Below are positions 8,410 through 16,591 of a DNA stretch of 64,000 nucleotides, in pieces. Position 1 is the stretch's first letter, and every line of letters starts with the position of its first letter. A program made the translations under genes and the position numbers. The notes below the pieces were generated by a model, which was not told the DNA's origin, did no database searches, and saw only the letters and a list, made by a program, of their open reading frames with translations. The stretch lies in the NCBI RefSeq assembly GCF_000292345.1, contig NZ_ALOU01000009.1:124001-188000 (forward strand), given 5' to 3'. The DNA comes from Cupriavidus sp. BIS7. GTDB taxonomy: Bacteria > Pseudomonadota > Gammaproteobacteria > Burkholderiales > Burkholderiaceae.

Positions 8410-9128
8410 AGAACGACGTATCGGATGAACTGCTCAACGCATTCGTTGATGCCCAGCTCGACGATATCGAGCGCGGGCGTGTACTGTCCATCATCAATGA
8501 CGACCCCGCCGTTGGCAAACGCGCGTTCGATCTGTGGCGCCTCAAGGAAATGGTGCAGCACGCCCTGCCCATGCCGGTGCCGCAATCCACGTCCGGCGGC
8601 GGATCGCGTTGGCATACGCGGTGGCCAACCCATGCCATGGCTGCAGGCCTGATCGCGGCCGTTGGCGTGACAGGCGGATGGTTTGCGCGTGGCCCGCTGG
8701 GTACCGGTAGCCAGCCCGGCGTCGCCCAGGTCGCTCAGGTCGCTCAGGTCACCCCCATGCAGAATCACCAGAAGGTGCTGCTGCACATTGGCTCTTCCAA
8801 CCCCGTCAGGATCAAGGCGATACTGGACGAGGCCGAGCAACTGCTGCGCTCAAGCGACAGCCGGGGAGACTCGATGCAAGTGGAAGTCGTGGCCAACGAA
8901 GGTGGCCTGGACATGCTGCGTGCCGGTATCTCCCCGTATGCCGAACGCATCCAGCAGATGCGGCACGCACACAAGAACCTGTCGTTCGTCGCCTGCGGCA
9001 ATACCGTGGAGCGGTTGCGCAATGCAGGCGAGGATACGCGGCTGTTGCCGCATACTCTCATTGCATCATCGGCCATCGATGAAATCGTGACGCGGCAACG
9101 GCAGGGCTGGCTCTATATTGGCGTTTGA
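8406..9128 (+). CDS. Putative membrane anti-sigma factor with periplasmic DsrE-like domain
   Basis: A 240-residue protein with three parts. Residues 1-54 resemble the helical N-terminus of ECF anti-sigma factors (LLNAFVDAQLDDIERGRVLSI, then LWRLKEMVQHA). Residues about 76-95 form one hydrophobic segment (MAAGLIAAVGVTGGWFA). Residues about 120-240 resemble DsrE/DsrF proteins (KVLLHIGSSNP, EVVANEGGLDML, NLSFVACGNTVERL). The only cysteine, C197, sits where DsrE-type proteins hold their sulfur-binding cysteine. The linker has three VAQ repeats from a 9-bp tandem repeat (8721-8747). The start ATG at 8406 overlaps the sigma gene. Predicted topology puts the N-terminus in the cytoplasm and the DsrE domain in the periplasm. 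Confidence 0.8.
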   Translation: MKNDVSDELLNAFVDAQLDDIERGRVLSIINDDPAVGKRAFDLWRLKEMVQHALPMPVPQSTSGGGSRWHTRWPTHAMAAGLIAAVGVTGGWFARGPLGTGSQPGVAQVAQVAQVTPMQNHQKVLLHIGSSNPVRIKAILDEAEQLLRSSDSRGDSMQVEVVANEGGLDMLRAGISPYAERIQQMRHAHKNLSFVACGNTVERLRNAGEDTRLLPHTLIASSAIDEIVTRQRQGWLYIGV

Positions 9129-9160
9129 GATCGGGCCGCGAGCACTAACGCAGGGAAACA

Positions 9161-9781
9161 ATGGGACGCAAAAATCACTGGGAGCAGGTCTACAAGACCA
9201 AGGCTCCCGATGCCGTGAGCTGGTACACGCCTCACCTGAGCGAATCACTGAAGTACATCAACGCCACCGGCCTGGACCCGCAGAATGCCGCCGTCATCGA
9301 CGTGGGCGGCGGCGAGGCGACCCTGGTCGACGACCTGCTGGCCGCCGGCTACCGAAACGTGAGCGTGCTGGACATTTCCGCCAAGGCCCTGGAGGTTGCT
9401 GCAGAGAGACTTGGCCCACGCGCCGCGTCGGTGAGGTGGATCGCTGCGGACATCCTGGAGCATGAGTTCGCCGAGGCATCCGTGGACATCTGGCACGACC
9501 GCGCCGTGTTCCACTTCCTGACCACCACCGAGCAGCGCCAGGCCTATGTGGCGCAGGTGCTGAAGGCGCTGCGGCCGGGCGGCTTTGCCATCGTCGGAAC
9601 GTTCGGGCCGAACGGCCCCGAGAAATGCAGCGGCCTGCCCGTCATGCGTTACGAACCTGATGCACTGCACAATACCTTTGGCACGCACTTTACGCTGCTG
9701 AAGCACAGTGTCGATATGCACACCACGCCGTGGAACGCGCCACAGGAGTTCGTGTACTGCTTCTGCCGGCGGGAGGACTGA
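9161..9781 (+). CDS. Class I SAM-dependent methyltransferase
   Basis: A 206-residue protein with the methyltransferase motif I AVIDVGGGEATLVDDLL, an acidic motif II region (VSVLDISAKAL), and motif IV-like DIWHDRAVFHFL. It resembles small methyltransferases often annotated as tellurite- or thiol-related, but the substrate is not readable. It lies 32 bp after the DsrE-like gene on the same strand and so is probably in the same ECF-driven operon. Methylation of a reduced sulfur species is a possible role but only inferred from context. Confidence 0.85.
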   Translation: MGRKNHWEQVYKTKAPDAVSWYTPHLSESLKYINATGLDPQNAAVIDVGGGEATLVDDLLAAGYRNVSVLDISAKALEVAAERLGPRAASVRWIAADILEHEFAEASVDIWHDRAVFHFLTTTEQRQAYVAQVLKALRPGGFAIVGTFGPNGPEKCSGLPVMRYEPDALHNTFGTHFTLLKHSVDMHTTPWNAPQEFVYCFCRRED

Positions 9782-9917
9782 GCCGGAACGGCGAGCGTGG
9801 CCGCGGCCTTGCTGTGCCTTGCGCGACGCAACGAGCGGTGGGACTCCAATGCATATGGAGTTTGCAGCCCATATCGCCAATAATGGTCAGACTGCAACGG
9901 CTGGACGAGGGCACCCC

Positions 9918-11969
9918 ATGCTTTATAGTCCCGAGGCAATTCGTACGATCGCCCTGCTGGGGCACACGGGGTGCGGCAAGACCTCGTTGATCGAAGCGCT
10001 GCTGCACAAGGGAGGTGCGCTGCACACCCCAGGCAGCGTCGAGCGCGGCACCACGGTCTGTGACTCCGACCCGCTCGAGCGCAAGTATCGACATTCGCTC
10101 TCCACCGCGATCGCCCACCTCCACTATCACGACACCCGCATCTACCTGCTCGACACGCCGGGCTATCCGGACTTCTCTGGCCTGTCGATGAGCGGGATGG
10201 CGGCTGTCGAGACAGCCGCCATCGTCATCAATGCGCAGACTGGCATCGAGATGACGACGCGCCGCATGATGGCCTGGGCGCAGGCGCGCAAGCTGTGCCG
10301 GATGATCATCGTCAACGGCATCGACAAGGAAAAGGTCGATCTGCCCGCGCTGCTGGCCGACATTCAGGAGGCGTTCGGCAAGGAGTGCCTGCCGATCAAC
10401 CTTCCGGCGGGGCGGGCCACCGAGGTCGTCGACTGCTTCTTCAACCCGGCGGGCGAGGCCGATTTCCTGTCCGTGGCATCGGCGCACGAGGCGCTCGTCG
10501 ATCAGGTCGTCGAGATGGATCCCGAACTGATGGAGCTTTACCTCGAGCAAGGCCAGCAAATCGCGCCCGAACAGTTGCACGCGCCGTTCGAGCGGGCGCT
10601 CCGCGAAGGCCACCTGGTGCCGATCTGCTTCACGTCGGCGGCCAATGGCACCGGCATCACGGAGTTGCTCGACGTGTTCGTGCGGTTGCTGCCCAACCCA
10701 ACCGAGGGCAACCCGCCGCTGTTTTACCGTGACACGGGCGGACACCAGGAAACCGTTCGCGCCGAGCCGCTGCCGGACAAGCACGTGCTGGCGCATGTCT
10801 TCAAGATCGCCATCGATCCGTACCTCGGCAAACTGGCTGTGTTTCGCATCCACCAGGGCACGGTCACGCGCGACAGCCAGCTTTATATCGGCGATGGGCG
10901 CCAGCCGTTCAAGGTTGCACATCTGCTGATGCTGCAGGGCAAGGATCGCGTGGAAGTGCCGCAGGCGGGCCCCGGTGATATCTGCGCCGTTGCGAAGATC
11001 GACGAAATCAACTTCGATGCCGTGTTGCATGATGCCAGCGAGGATGGCGACATCCACCTGGCCCCGCTGGATTTTCCCAAGCCGATCTATGGACTGGCGA
11101 TCGAGCCCGCGCGCCGGGGCAACGAGCAGCGCCTGTCGGAACTGCTGCAGAAGCTCACCGCGGGAGACCCATGCCTGCGCGTCGAGCATCCAGCCGGCAC
11201 CAATGAAACCGTGATACTTGGCCTGGGCGAACTCCAGCTGCGCTGCGCGCTGGAGCGCCTGACCGAACATTACAAGCTCGATGTCGTGACGCGGCCACCC
11301 AGGATTGCCTACCGCGAGACCATCGACGGCAAGGCCGAGGGGCATCACCGGCACAAGAAGCAGACCGGCGGCGCCGGTCAGTTCGGCGAGGTATTTCTCC
11401 GTATCGAGCCGCTGCCGCGTGGCAACGGCTTTGAATTCGTCGACGCGGTCAAGGGCGGCGCGATTCCGGGCCAGTTCATTCCCGCCGTTGAAAAAGGCAT
11501 CCGCCAGGTCCTTGATAGCGGGCCGCTGGCCGGCTTTCCGATGCAGGACGTGCGCGTCACGGTGTTCGACGGCAAGAGCCATTCGGTCGATTCGAAGGAA
11601 GTGGCGTTCATGGTCGCGGGGCGCAAGGCATTCATCGACGCCGTGCTCAAGGCGCGGCCCAGCGTGCTGGAGCCGATCGTGGATATCGAGGTGACGATTC
11701 CCGAAGCGACGATGGGCGACATCATCAGCGACCTCTCCACCAAGCGCGGGCAGGTCCGGGGCACGCGTACCGCGGTTGGCAGCAACATCGTTATCGCGGG
11801 ACAAGTACCGCTATCCGAGCTCAACGACTACCAGTCGCGCCTGAACAGCCTCACGGGCGGGCACGGCAACTACACGATCCAGCTCAGTCACTACGAGCCC
11901 GTTCCGCCCGCCCAGCAGGAACAGATGGCATCGCAGCACAAGTCGCATGAGGACACCAGCGACCACTGA
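9918..11969 (+). CDS. EF-G-like translational GTPase (FusA2 type)
   Basis: A 683-residue paralogue of elongation factor G. The P-loop GHTGCGKT is at residues 15-22 and the G3 motif DTPGYPD follows. The G4 position reads NGID (residues 133-136) instead of the usual NKxD, and the switch I region (ERGTTVCDSDPLERKY) differs from canonical EF-G. Domains II-V follow, with the domain IV stretch HHRHKKQTGGAGQFGEV. I chose ATG at 9918 because family members begin at that point; ATG at 9849 is an alternative that adds 23 residues. It is probably not the main EF-G, and its role is uncertain. Confidence 0.85.
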   Translation: MLYSPEAIRTIALLGHTGCGKTSLIEALLHKGGALHTPGSVERGTTVCDSDPLERKYRHSLSTAIAHLHYHDTRIYLLDTPGYPDFSGLSMSGMAAVETAAIVINAQTGIEMTTRRMMAWAQARKLCRMIIVNGIDKEKVDLPALLADIQEAFGKECLPINLPAGRATEVVDCFFNPAGEADFLSVASAHEALVDQVVEMDPELMELYLEQGQQIAPEQLHAPFERALREGHLVPICFTSAANGTGITELLDVFVRLLPNPTEGNPPLFYRDTGGHQETVRAEPLPDKHVLAHVFKIAIDPYLGKLAVFRIHQGTVTRDSQLYIGDGRQPFKVAHLLMLQGKDRVEVPQAGPGDICAVAKIDEINFDAVLHDASEDGDIHLAPLDFPKPIYGLAIEPARRGNEQRLSELLQKLTAGDPCLRVEHPAGTNETVILGLGELQLRCALERLTEHYKLDVVTRPPRIAYRETIDGKAEGHHRHKKQTGGAGQFGEVFLRIEPLPRGNGFEFVDAVKGGAIPGQFIPAVEKGIRQVLDSGPLAGFPMQDVRVTVFDGKSHSVDSKEVAFMVAGRKAFIDAVLKARPSVLEPIVDIEVTIPEATMGDIISDLSTKRGQVRGTRTAVGSNIVIAGQVPLSELNDYQSRLNSLTGGHGNYTIQLSHYEPVPPAQQEQMASQHKSHEDTSDH

Positions 11970-11986
11970 TCGCTACCCGCTGCCGG

Positions 11987-12793
11987 TTATGCCGAGCGAG
12001 CGCTCTTCTTCTTCGCGGGCTTCGCGTTGCGCGGCCACGCGTCGATGCCGTCGAGCGTGATGCGCAGGCCCTCTTCGAACGCGGTGTCAGATGAGAGATG
12101 GGAGAAGGCCTTGCTGACGAAGCGCGCGCCGGGATACTGCTCGGCGGATACCGAATCAAGCTTGTTCTGAATGAACGCCTGGTGATAAGCAGGCAACTGC
12201 CGCGACGCTTCGGCCATGCTGGCCGCGACCAGGTATTGCGCCAGCAGGTGATAGCCAAGCGAAACCTGCTCGGACGAGAAGCCGCCCTGCATGATGGCGG
12301 ACGTCATGCGGTTGAAGAACTCGAGACCATAGTCGGTTTCGCCTGGCTGGACCTCCTGGAACAGGCGGTACCGGTTGTGCGATGCCACGTAATTGCTGAC
12401 GCCGGGATTCTCCACCGCAACCTGGAAGCTGAGCCGCGCAATGCCCTCGACGTCGGCGCGCCAGTCGCCCGTCAGTGGTGGAATTCGCAGCGTGCGTTGG
12501 CGATAGTAGTCATTCAGCACACCTGAAACCAGTTGGTCGCGGCCACCCAGATAATAGTGAATCAGCCCCGGCGCCACGCCAAAGTCCTTGGCAAGCTGAA
12601 CCATCGAGATCTGGTCCAGCGGCGTCGTCTTGGCCAGGCCGATCGCGTGCTGCAGGATAGCCGTGCGGCTGAGGGTCGGCTCATTGCCAATCGGCGACTC
12701 CGTCCGCGGCGGACGTCCGCGCCGACGCGGCGCCGGGCTGGCTGGTTGCGGCGCGGCGGCTTTTACTGCAGGCGATTTACGTGCGGCAGGCAT
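11987..12793 (-). CDS. TetR-family transcriptional regulator
   Basis: A 268-residue regulator. The first ~30 residues are Pro/Ala/Arg-rich (PAPRRRGRPPRTES), followed by the TetR DNA-binding domain (TAILQHAIGLAKTTPLDQISMVQLA...GVAPGLIHYYLGGRDQL). The C-terminal ligand domain ends in a lysine-rich tail. The start is ATG at 12793. It is the last gene of the minus-strand cluster beginning at 20480, 83 bp after the MFS gene, and is a candidate local repressor of that cluster. It converges on the EF-G-like gene with a 17-bp gap. Confidence 0.9.
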   Translation of the reverse strand: MPAARKSPAVKAAAPQPASPAPRRRGRPPRTESPIGNEPTLSRTAILQHAIGLAKTTPLDQISMVQLAKDFGVAPGLIHYYLGGRDQLVSGVLNDYYRQRTLRIPPLTGDWRADVEGIARLSFQVAVENPGVSNYVASHNRYRLFQEVQPGETDYGLEFFNRMTSAIMQGGFSSEQVSLGYHLLAQYLVAASMAEASRQLPAYHQAFIQNKLDSVSAEQYPGARFVSKAFSHLSSDTAFEEGLRITLDGIDAWPRNAKPAKKKSARSA

Positions 12794-12876
12794 GATGGGC
12801 GAAGCGGACCGACTCGGAATTGGTAGTGCGCCAATTCTATCCGCGTTCGCCCGCCATGCCACCTTTGGGCCCCACC

Positions 12877-14133
12877 CTAGGCTGATGCCACCGCTACCGC
12901 TCCATGCCGGCTGCCTACGCGGTACCGGCCAAGGGACAGCACCAGGGCCGAAGCCGCAACCAGCATGCACGGCAGCACCAGCAGCGGCAAATCGTAGCTG
13001 CCATGCCGGTCGAACCACGCACCCAGCCCGATTGGGCCGATGACCGCGCCCAGTCCGTAGCCGGAGAATGCGATGCCGAACAGCGAACCAAACGATGTGA
13101 GCCCGAAGTACGAACGGACGAGATACGAAATCAGATCGCCTTCGGCGCCGATGGTCAGTCCGATCAGCATCGTGGCCACCAGCAATGTGTTGTAGTCGTG
13201 GTTCGCACGCAGCAGGATTATCCCGACGGCGCCGCCCACGAAGAACACGCTGGCCACCAGCGGCGCGTGAATCCGATCGATCAGCAGGCCCGTGAGCAGC
13301 CGCCCTACCAGCAGGCCCACGCCGACCATCGACGCGCTGCGCGCCGCCATGCCCGCATCGAAGCCCCGATCCGCGAACAGCGACGGCAGATGTGGCCCCA
13401 GCGACAACGTGGCGGCAGAACTGAGCACGAATACCAGCCAGATTGCCCAGAGCCTGTAACTGCGCAGTGCCGTGGCCAACGCCACACCTTCCGGCGCCGG
13501 TGCCGATGCATGACCGGCCCCGCCAGTTCCCGGAAAACGCTCGCGCAGCATCGCGCAGGCCACCATCGACAGAACGACAGAGCCAAACCCCATGGCGACA
13601 TAGGCCATGCGCCAGCCGAACGTCGTCACCAGATACTGCGCAGTAACAGGAAGGATCACGGTGCCCGCGCCCAGCCCGCACATGGCGATGCCCAGCGCCA
13701 GCCCCAGGCGGCGGTCAAACCATTGCGGCAGCACCGCCAGGTAGCCGAGCACCGATGTCGCGGCACCCGATACACCGACGACGATCGAAAGTGCCACCCA
13801 CACCAGCATGCTGCCGTTCTGAAGCGACATCGCTGCCGTGGCCAGGCCAAATACGATTGCTGATCCGGCAATCACGCGGCGAATGCCAAACCGATCCATC
13901 ATCGCGCCAACGACCGGACTGATAATCGCCAACCCAAACATCGATGCGGCATAGGACAGCGAGGCCTGGGAGCGCCCCCAGCCGAACTCGGCCGCAAGGG
14001 GCCTGGCAAATACGCCGGCCGTGGCATTGAACAATGGCGCGTAGCCGGCCAGCATGCCAAGTGCGGCACCGAGAATCACACTCGCGTAGATCCATCCGGA
14101 CACGCGGGGCAGCGTATTGGGGGCGGTTTGCAT
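12877..14133 (-). CDS. MFS transporter (monocarboxylate/oxalate-formate type)
   Basis: A 418-residue protein with about 12 membrane segments in two halves and the MFS loop motif GAMMDRFGIRRV between helices 2 and 3. The N-terminal part (FARPLAAEFGWGRSQASLSYAAS) resembles the monocarboxylate/oxalate:formate group, which often moves small organic acids. It sits 63 bp after the isomerase gene in the minus-strand catabolic cluster and probably imports the substrate acid. The specific substrate is unknown. Confidence 0.88.
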   Translation of the reverse strand: MQTAPNTLPRVSGWIYASVILGAALGMLAGYAPLFNATAGVFARPLAAEFGWGRSQASLSYAASMFGLAIISPVVGAMMDRFGIRRVIAGSAIVFGLATAAMSLQNGSMLVWVALSIVVGVSGAATSVLGYLAVLPQWFDRRLGLALGIAMCGLGAGTVILPVTAQYLVTTFGWRMAYVAMGFGSVVLSMVACAMLRERFPGTGGAGHASAPAPEGVALATALRSYRLWAIWLVFVLSSAATLSLGPHLPSLFADRGFDAGMAARSASMVGVGLLVGRLLTGLLIDRIHAPLVASVFFVGGAVGIILLRANHDYNTLLVATMLIGLTIGAEGDLISYLVRSYFGLTSFGSLFGIAFSGYGLGAVIGPIGLGAWFDRHGSYDLPLLVLPCMLVAASALVLSLGRYRVGSRHGAVAVASA

Positions 14134-14196
14134 GAAGCATGTCTCCTTGATGCGGCGCCTTCGTGGGCGGCCGCTTGTGATTTGGATTGCCGAAGT

Positions 14197-14964
14197 TCAG
14201 CGCAATCCGGTCTGGCTACCCAGGTAGGCGCCGGCATTCGGGGCATTGGCGGAAAGGCCGAGCTTGCGCAGCATCTGCCGCGCCGTGCAGACAGCCGTCG
14301 ACGTCACGGGGATACCCAATGCCTGCTGCGCCTGTTCGATGGCGGCCAGCGATGGCATCTGCACGCAGGCCGACAGCACCACCGTATCCACGCCCCTCAC
14401 GTCCAGCCGCCTGACGTCTTCGAGCAATTGCAGGGGGTTACGCTCGCCAACTTCCAGGTTGTCCAGGATCGAGAAGTTGATCGCATCCTTGACCTCGATG
14501 CCTTCGTGCTCGATGTACTCGACCACGGTCTTTGTCAACGCATCGCTGTATGGCGCCATCAGCGAGATGCGCCGAGCGCCGAAGTCCTTCAGTTCCTCTA
14601 CCAGCGCACCCGCCGAAGTCATGATCTGGGGACGATACGGTGCGGCGCCCATGGCAGTGTCCACGGCCGCCCCCAGTTCCTCGATGACCTGCCGGTGGTA
14701 ACCCTTCCCCATGCACATCGTGGCCACGAGGCAAGCGGTGCTCATCACATCGACGCGCGCATCGGCAAGTTCCAGCGCGCAGCGACCCATGTCGCGGTTC
14801 ATCTTCTCGAGTTCCTCAGCCACTACGCGATGCATGCGTACCCGGCTGGAGTGAAAGCTGAACTGCTCGGGCAGCGTCTGCATACGGCCCGCGAAAATGG
14901 CGGGAACCTCGCGCTCCATCGTGATGTTGGAGCTGGGCACGATTTGTCCGATTCGATACTTCAT
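14197..14964 (-). CDS. Maleate cis-trans isomerase-like Asp/Glu racemase superfamily protein
   Basis: A 255-residue protein of the Asp/Glu racemase fold. Two catalytic cysteines are in place: C78 in MSTACLVATM and C200 in VVLSACVQMPS. The N-terminal IGQIVPSSNITMEREVP is typical of maleate isomerases and arylmalonate decarboxylase relatives. Maleate isomerase converts maleate to fumarate and is known at the end of nicotinate- or gentisate-type ring cleavage. Here it follows a CoA ligase, FAD hydroxylase and thioesterase, so it may close an aromatic pathway; this link is inference. Confidence 0.8.
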   Translation of the reverse strand: MKYRIGQIVPSSNITMEREVPAIFAGRMQTLPEQFSFHSSRVRMHRVVAEELEKMNRDMGRCALELADARVDVMSTACLVATMCMGKGYHRQVIEELGAAVDTAMGAAPYRPQIMTSAGALVEELKDFGARRISLMAPYSDALTKTVVEYIEHEGIEVKDAINFSILDNLEVGERNPLQLLEDVRRLDVRGVDTVVLSACVQMPSLAAIEQAQQALGIPVTSTAVCTARQMLRKLGLSANAPNAGAYLGSQTGLR

Positions 14965-14984
14965 CTTTGGCTAATCCAAAAACT

Positions 14985-15434
14985 TCAAAGGGCGGGAGAC
15001 AGGAAGCGGCTCAGCACCGCACGCAGCGATTCGGGGATCGGTGTGCCCTCTCGCCTGTCCAGCCGCACGCAGATTGGCGAGAACATGGCGTCGAACACTG
15101 GCGCGCCATCGGGCCGGCGTGCCACGCAGCGAATGTCGAACGAGCGGGTGCGAATCGCCTCCACCGTGCAGGTGACGTCGATGTCGTCGTCGGGCCAGAG
15201 CGTGCCAATGAACTCGAACCGCATCGCCTTGCAAGGCGTGCCCACACCGTGCGCCTCGCCCAGCCTGCCGTGGCCGCCGGCCATGTGCGTCGTGTAGAGG
15301 CCGACCGCACCGAGCAGGTAGTCGGTGAACCGACCCGTGTAGACCACGCCGGCCGGATCGCAATCGCCCCATCGCACCTTTCGCCTGACAACGAACGGAC
15401 TTTCGCTGAGCACATACTCCGTGGCCTGGATCAT
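14985..15434 (-). CDS. Hotdog-fold acyl-CoA thioesterase (4-hydroxybenzoyl-CoA thioesterase family)
   Basis: A 149-residue single hotdog-domain protein. The active-site loop WGDCDPAGVVYTGRFTDY matches the 4-hydroxybenzoyl-CoA thioesterase signature, with the catalytic aspartate in DCDPAG. Its start overlaps the stop of the FAD monooxygenase by 4 bp (ATGA). In the known ligase-hydroxylase-thioesterase routes for salicylate or 4-hydroxybenzoate, this enzyme frees the hydroxylated acid from CoA. The same role is likely here. Confidence 0.88.
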   Translation of the reverse strand: MIQATEYVLSESPFVVRRKVRWGDCDPAGVVYTGRFTDYLLGAVGLYTTHMAGGHGRLGEAHGVGTPCKAMRFEFIGTLWPDDDIDVTCTVEAIRTRSFDIRCVARRPDGAPVFDAMFSPICVRLDRREGTPIPESLRAVLSRFLSPAL

Positions 15435-16591
15435 GGCTGGCCTGCCGTGGCTGACGCGGCGACGCCGCCTGCGGCAAGCTCCGCCATCAGCGCGGGGAAC
15501 TGCGCACGCAAGCGTTCGGCATCGATGCGGCCTGTCCGGGTCATGAAACGGAACACGAACTCATGCGCGGTCGGCAGATCCATCCACTCTCGGATGCGTT
15601 CGTACCAGTTGTACGACGCTTCGGACGCGCTGATCAGCTTGGCCTTCTCCGGCTTGCGCGCAGCCTCGTACTGCTGCAGTGCAGCCGGTACGTCATCGGG
15701 ATTGGCGACGATGGCATCCGCCAGCGCCATGGCATCTTCCATGGCGATCCGGGTGCCGGAACCGATCGAGAAATGCGCGCTCGTCAGCGCATCGCCAATC
15801 AGCACCTGGCGGCCGACGTGCCAGTTTGCATTGAGGATCACCGGGAACTGGCGCCAGATCGAGTTGTTCGACACCAACCCATACCCGGCCAGCTCGGGGG
15901 CGAAGACCTTTTCGAACAGCGACTGCCGGGCCTCCGCGCTCATCTCCTCCATGCCGAAGTCCAGCCACGTCTGATGATCGCACTCGGCCACAAACGTGCT
16001 CATCGAATCGGAGTACGGGTAGTAGTGCGCGATGAAGTAGCCACCCTCATGTTTCCGGAAAACCAGTGCCGGGCTCGCGAATGGCTTCTCCACGCCAAAC
16101 CAGGCGAAGTGGTTCGTCAACATGCGGCGGGTGGTGCCAAAGCCCGCCTCGTTGGCAGTACGCAACTGCGAGCCGATGCCATCCGCGCCAACAATCAGAT
16201 CGGCATCCAGCGCATCGAAATCGGCAATCCGTTTGTTGTAGCTCACGCGCACGCCAAGCTCCTGTGCGCGCTGCTGCAGAACCGAAAGCAGGCTGATGCG
16301 CGGAATAGCGCCGCCCCCCGCACCGGGCTTCTTCATGACGATGGGATGCTCGTGGCACACGATCGAATGCTGGTCGTTGAAGCGCATGACGCTGGCCAGG
16401 CGATCCACCACGACCGGTGATGCCGCGCGCAGGTTCGACAGGCCGGTATCGGCCAGCACCACACCGAAACCAAACGTGGCGTGCTCCGGATTCTGTTCGA
16501 AGACGTCGATGTCGGCGTTCGGCATGCGCTCCTTCAGCAGGATCGACAGGAACAGTCCAGCCGGCCCGCCGCCAATGATGGCCGCCTTCAT
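15431..16591 (-). CDS. FAD-dependent aryl-CoA hydroxylase (salicylyl-CoA 5-hydroxylase-like)
   Basis: A 386-residue class A flavin monooxygenase. The FAD Rossmann motif MKAAIIGGGPAGLFLSILLK is at the N-terminus, VGADGIGSQLR is the DG motif, and QVLIGDALTSAHFSIGSG is the GD motif. The opening and the YPYSDSMSTFVAECD segment resemble salicylyl-CoA 5-hydroxylase and 2-aminobenzoyl-CoA monooxygenase relatives. The start ATG at 16591 overlaps the preceding stop by 4 bp. With an aryl-CoA ligase upstream and a thioesterase downstream, hydroxylation of a CoA-activated aromatic acid is the best reading. Confidence 0.85.
   Translation of the reverse strand: MKAAIIGGGPAGLFLSILLKERMPNADIDVFEQNPEHATFGFGVVLADTGLSNLRAASPVVVDRLASVMRFNDQHSIVCHEHPIVMKKPGAGGGAIPRISLLSVLQQRAQELGVRVSYNKRIADFDALDADLIVGADGIGSQLRTANEAGFGTTRRMLTNHFAWFGVEKPFASPALVFRKHEGGYFIAHYYPYSDSMSTFVAECDHQTWLDFGMEEMSAEARQSLFEKVFAPELAGYGLVSNNSIWRQFPVILNANWHVGRQVLIGDALTSAHFSIGSGTRIAMEDAMALADAIVANPDDVPAALQQYEAARKPEKAKLISASEASYNWYERIREWMDLPTAHEFVFRFMTRTGRIDAERLRAQFPALMAELAAGGVAASATAGQP

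Noticed and set aside
9690-11804. Long open frame on the minus strand (~704 residues) opposite the EF-G-like gene
   Set aside because: It mirrors a strongly supported gene, has an implausible His/Gln/Arg-rich composition and no family features; typical antisense frame in high-GC DNA.
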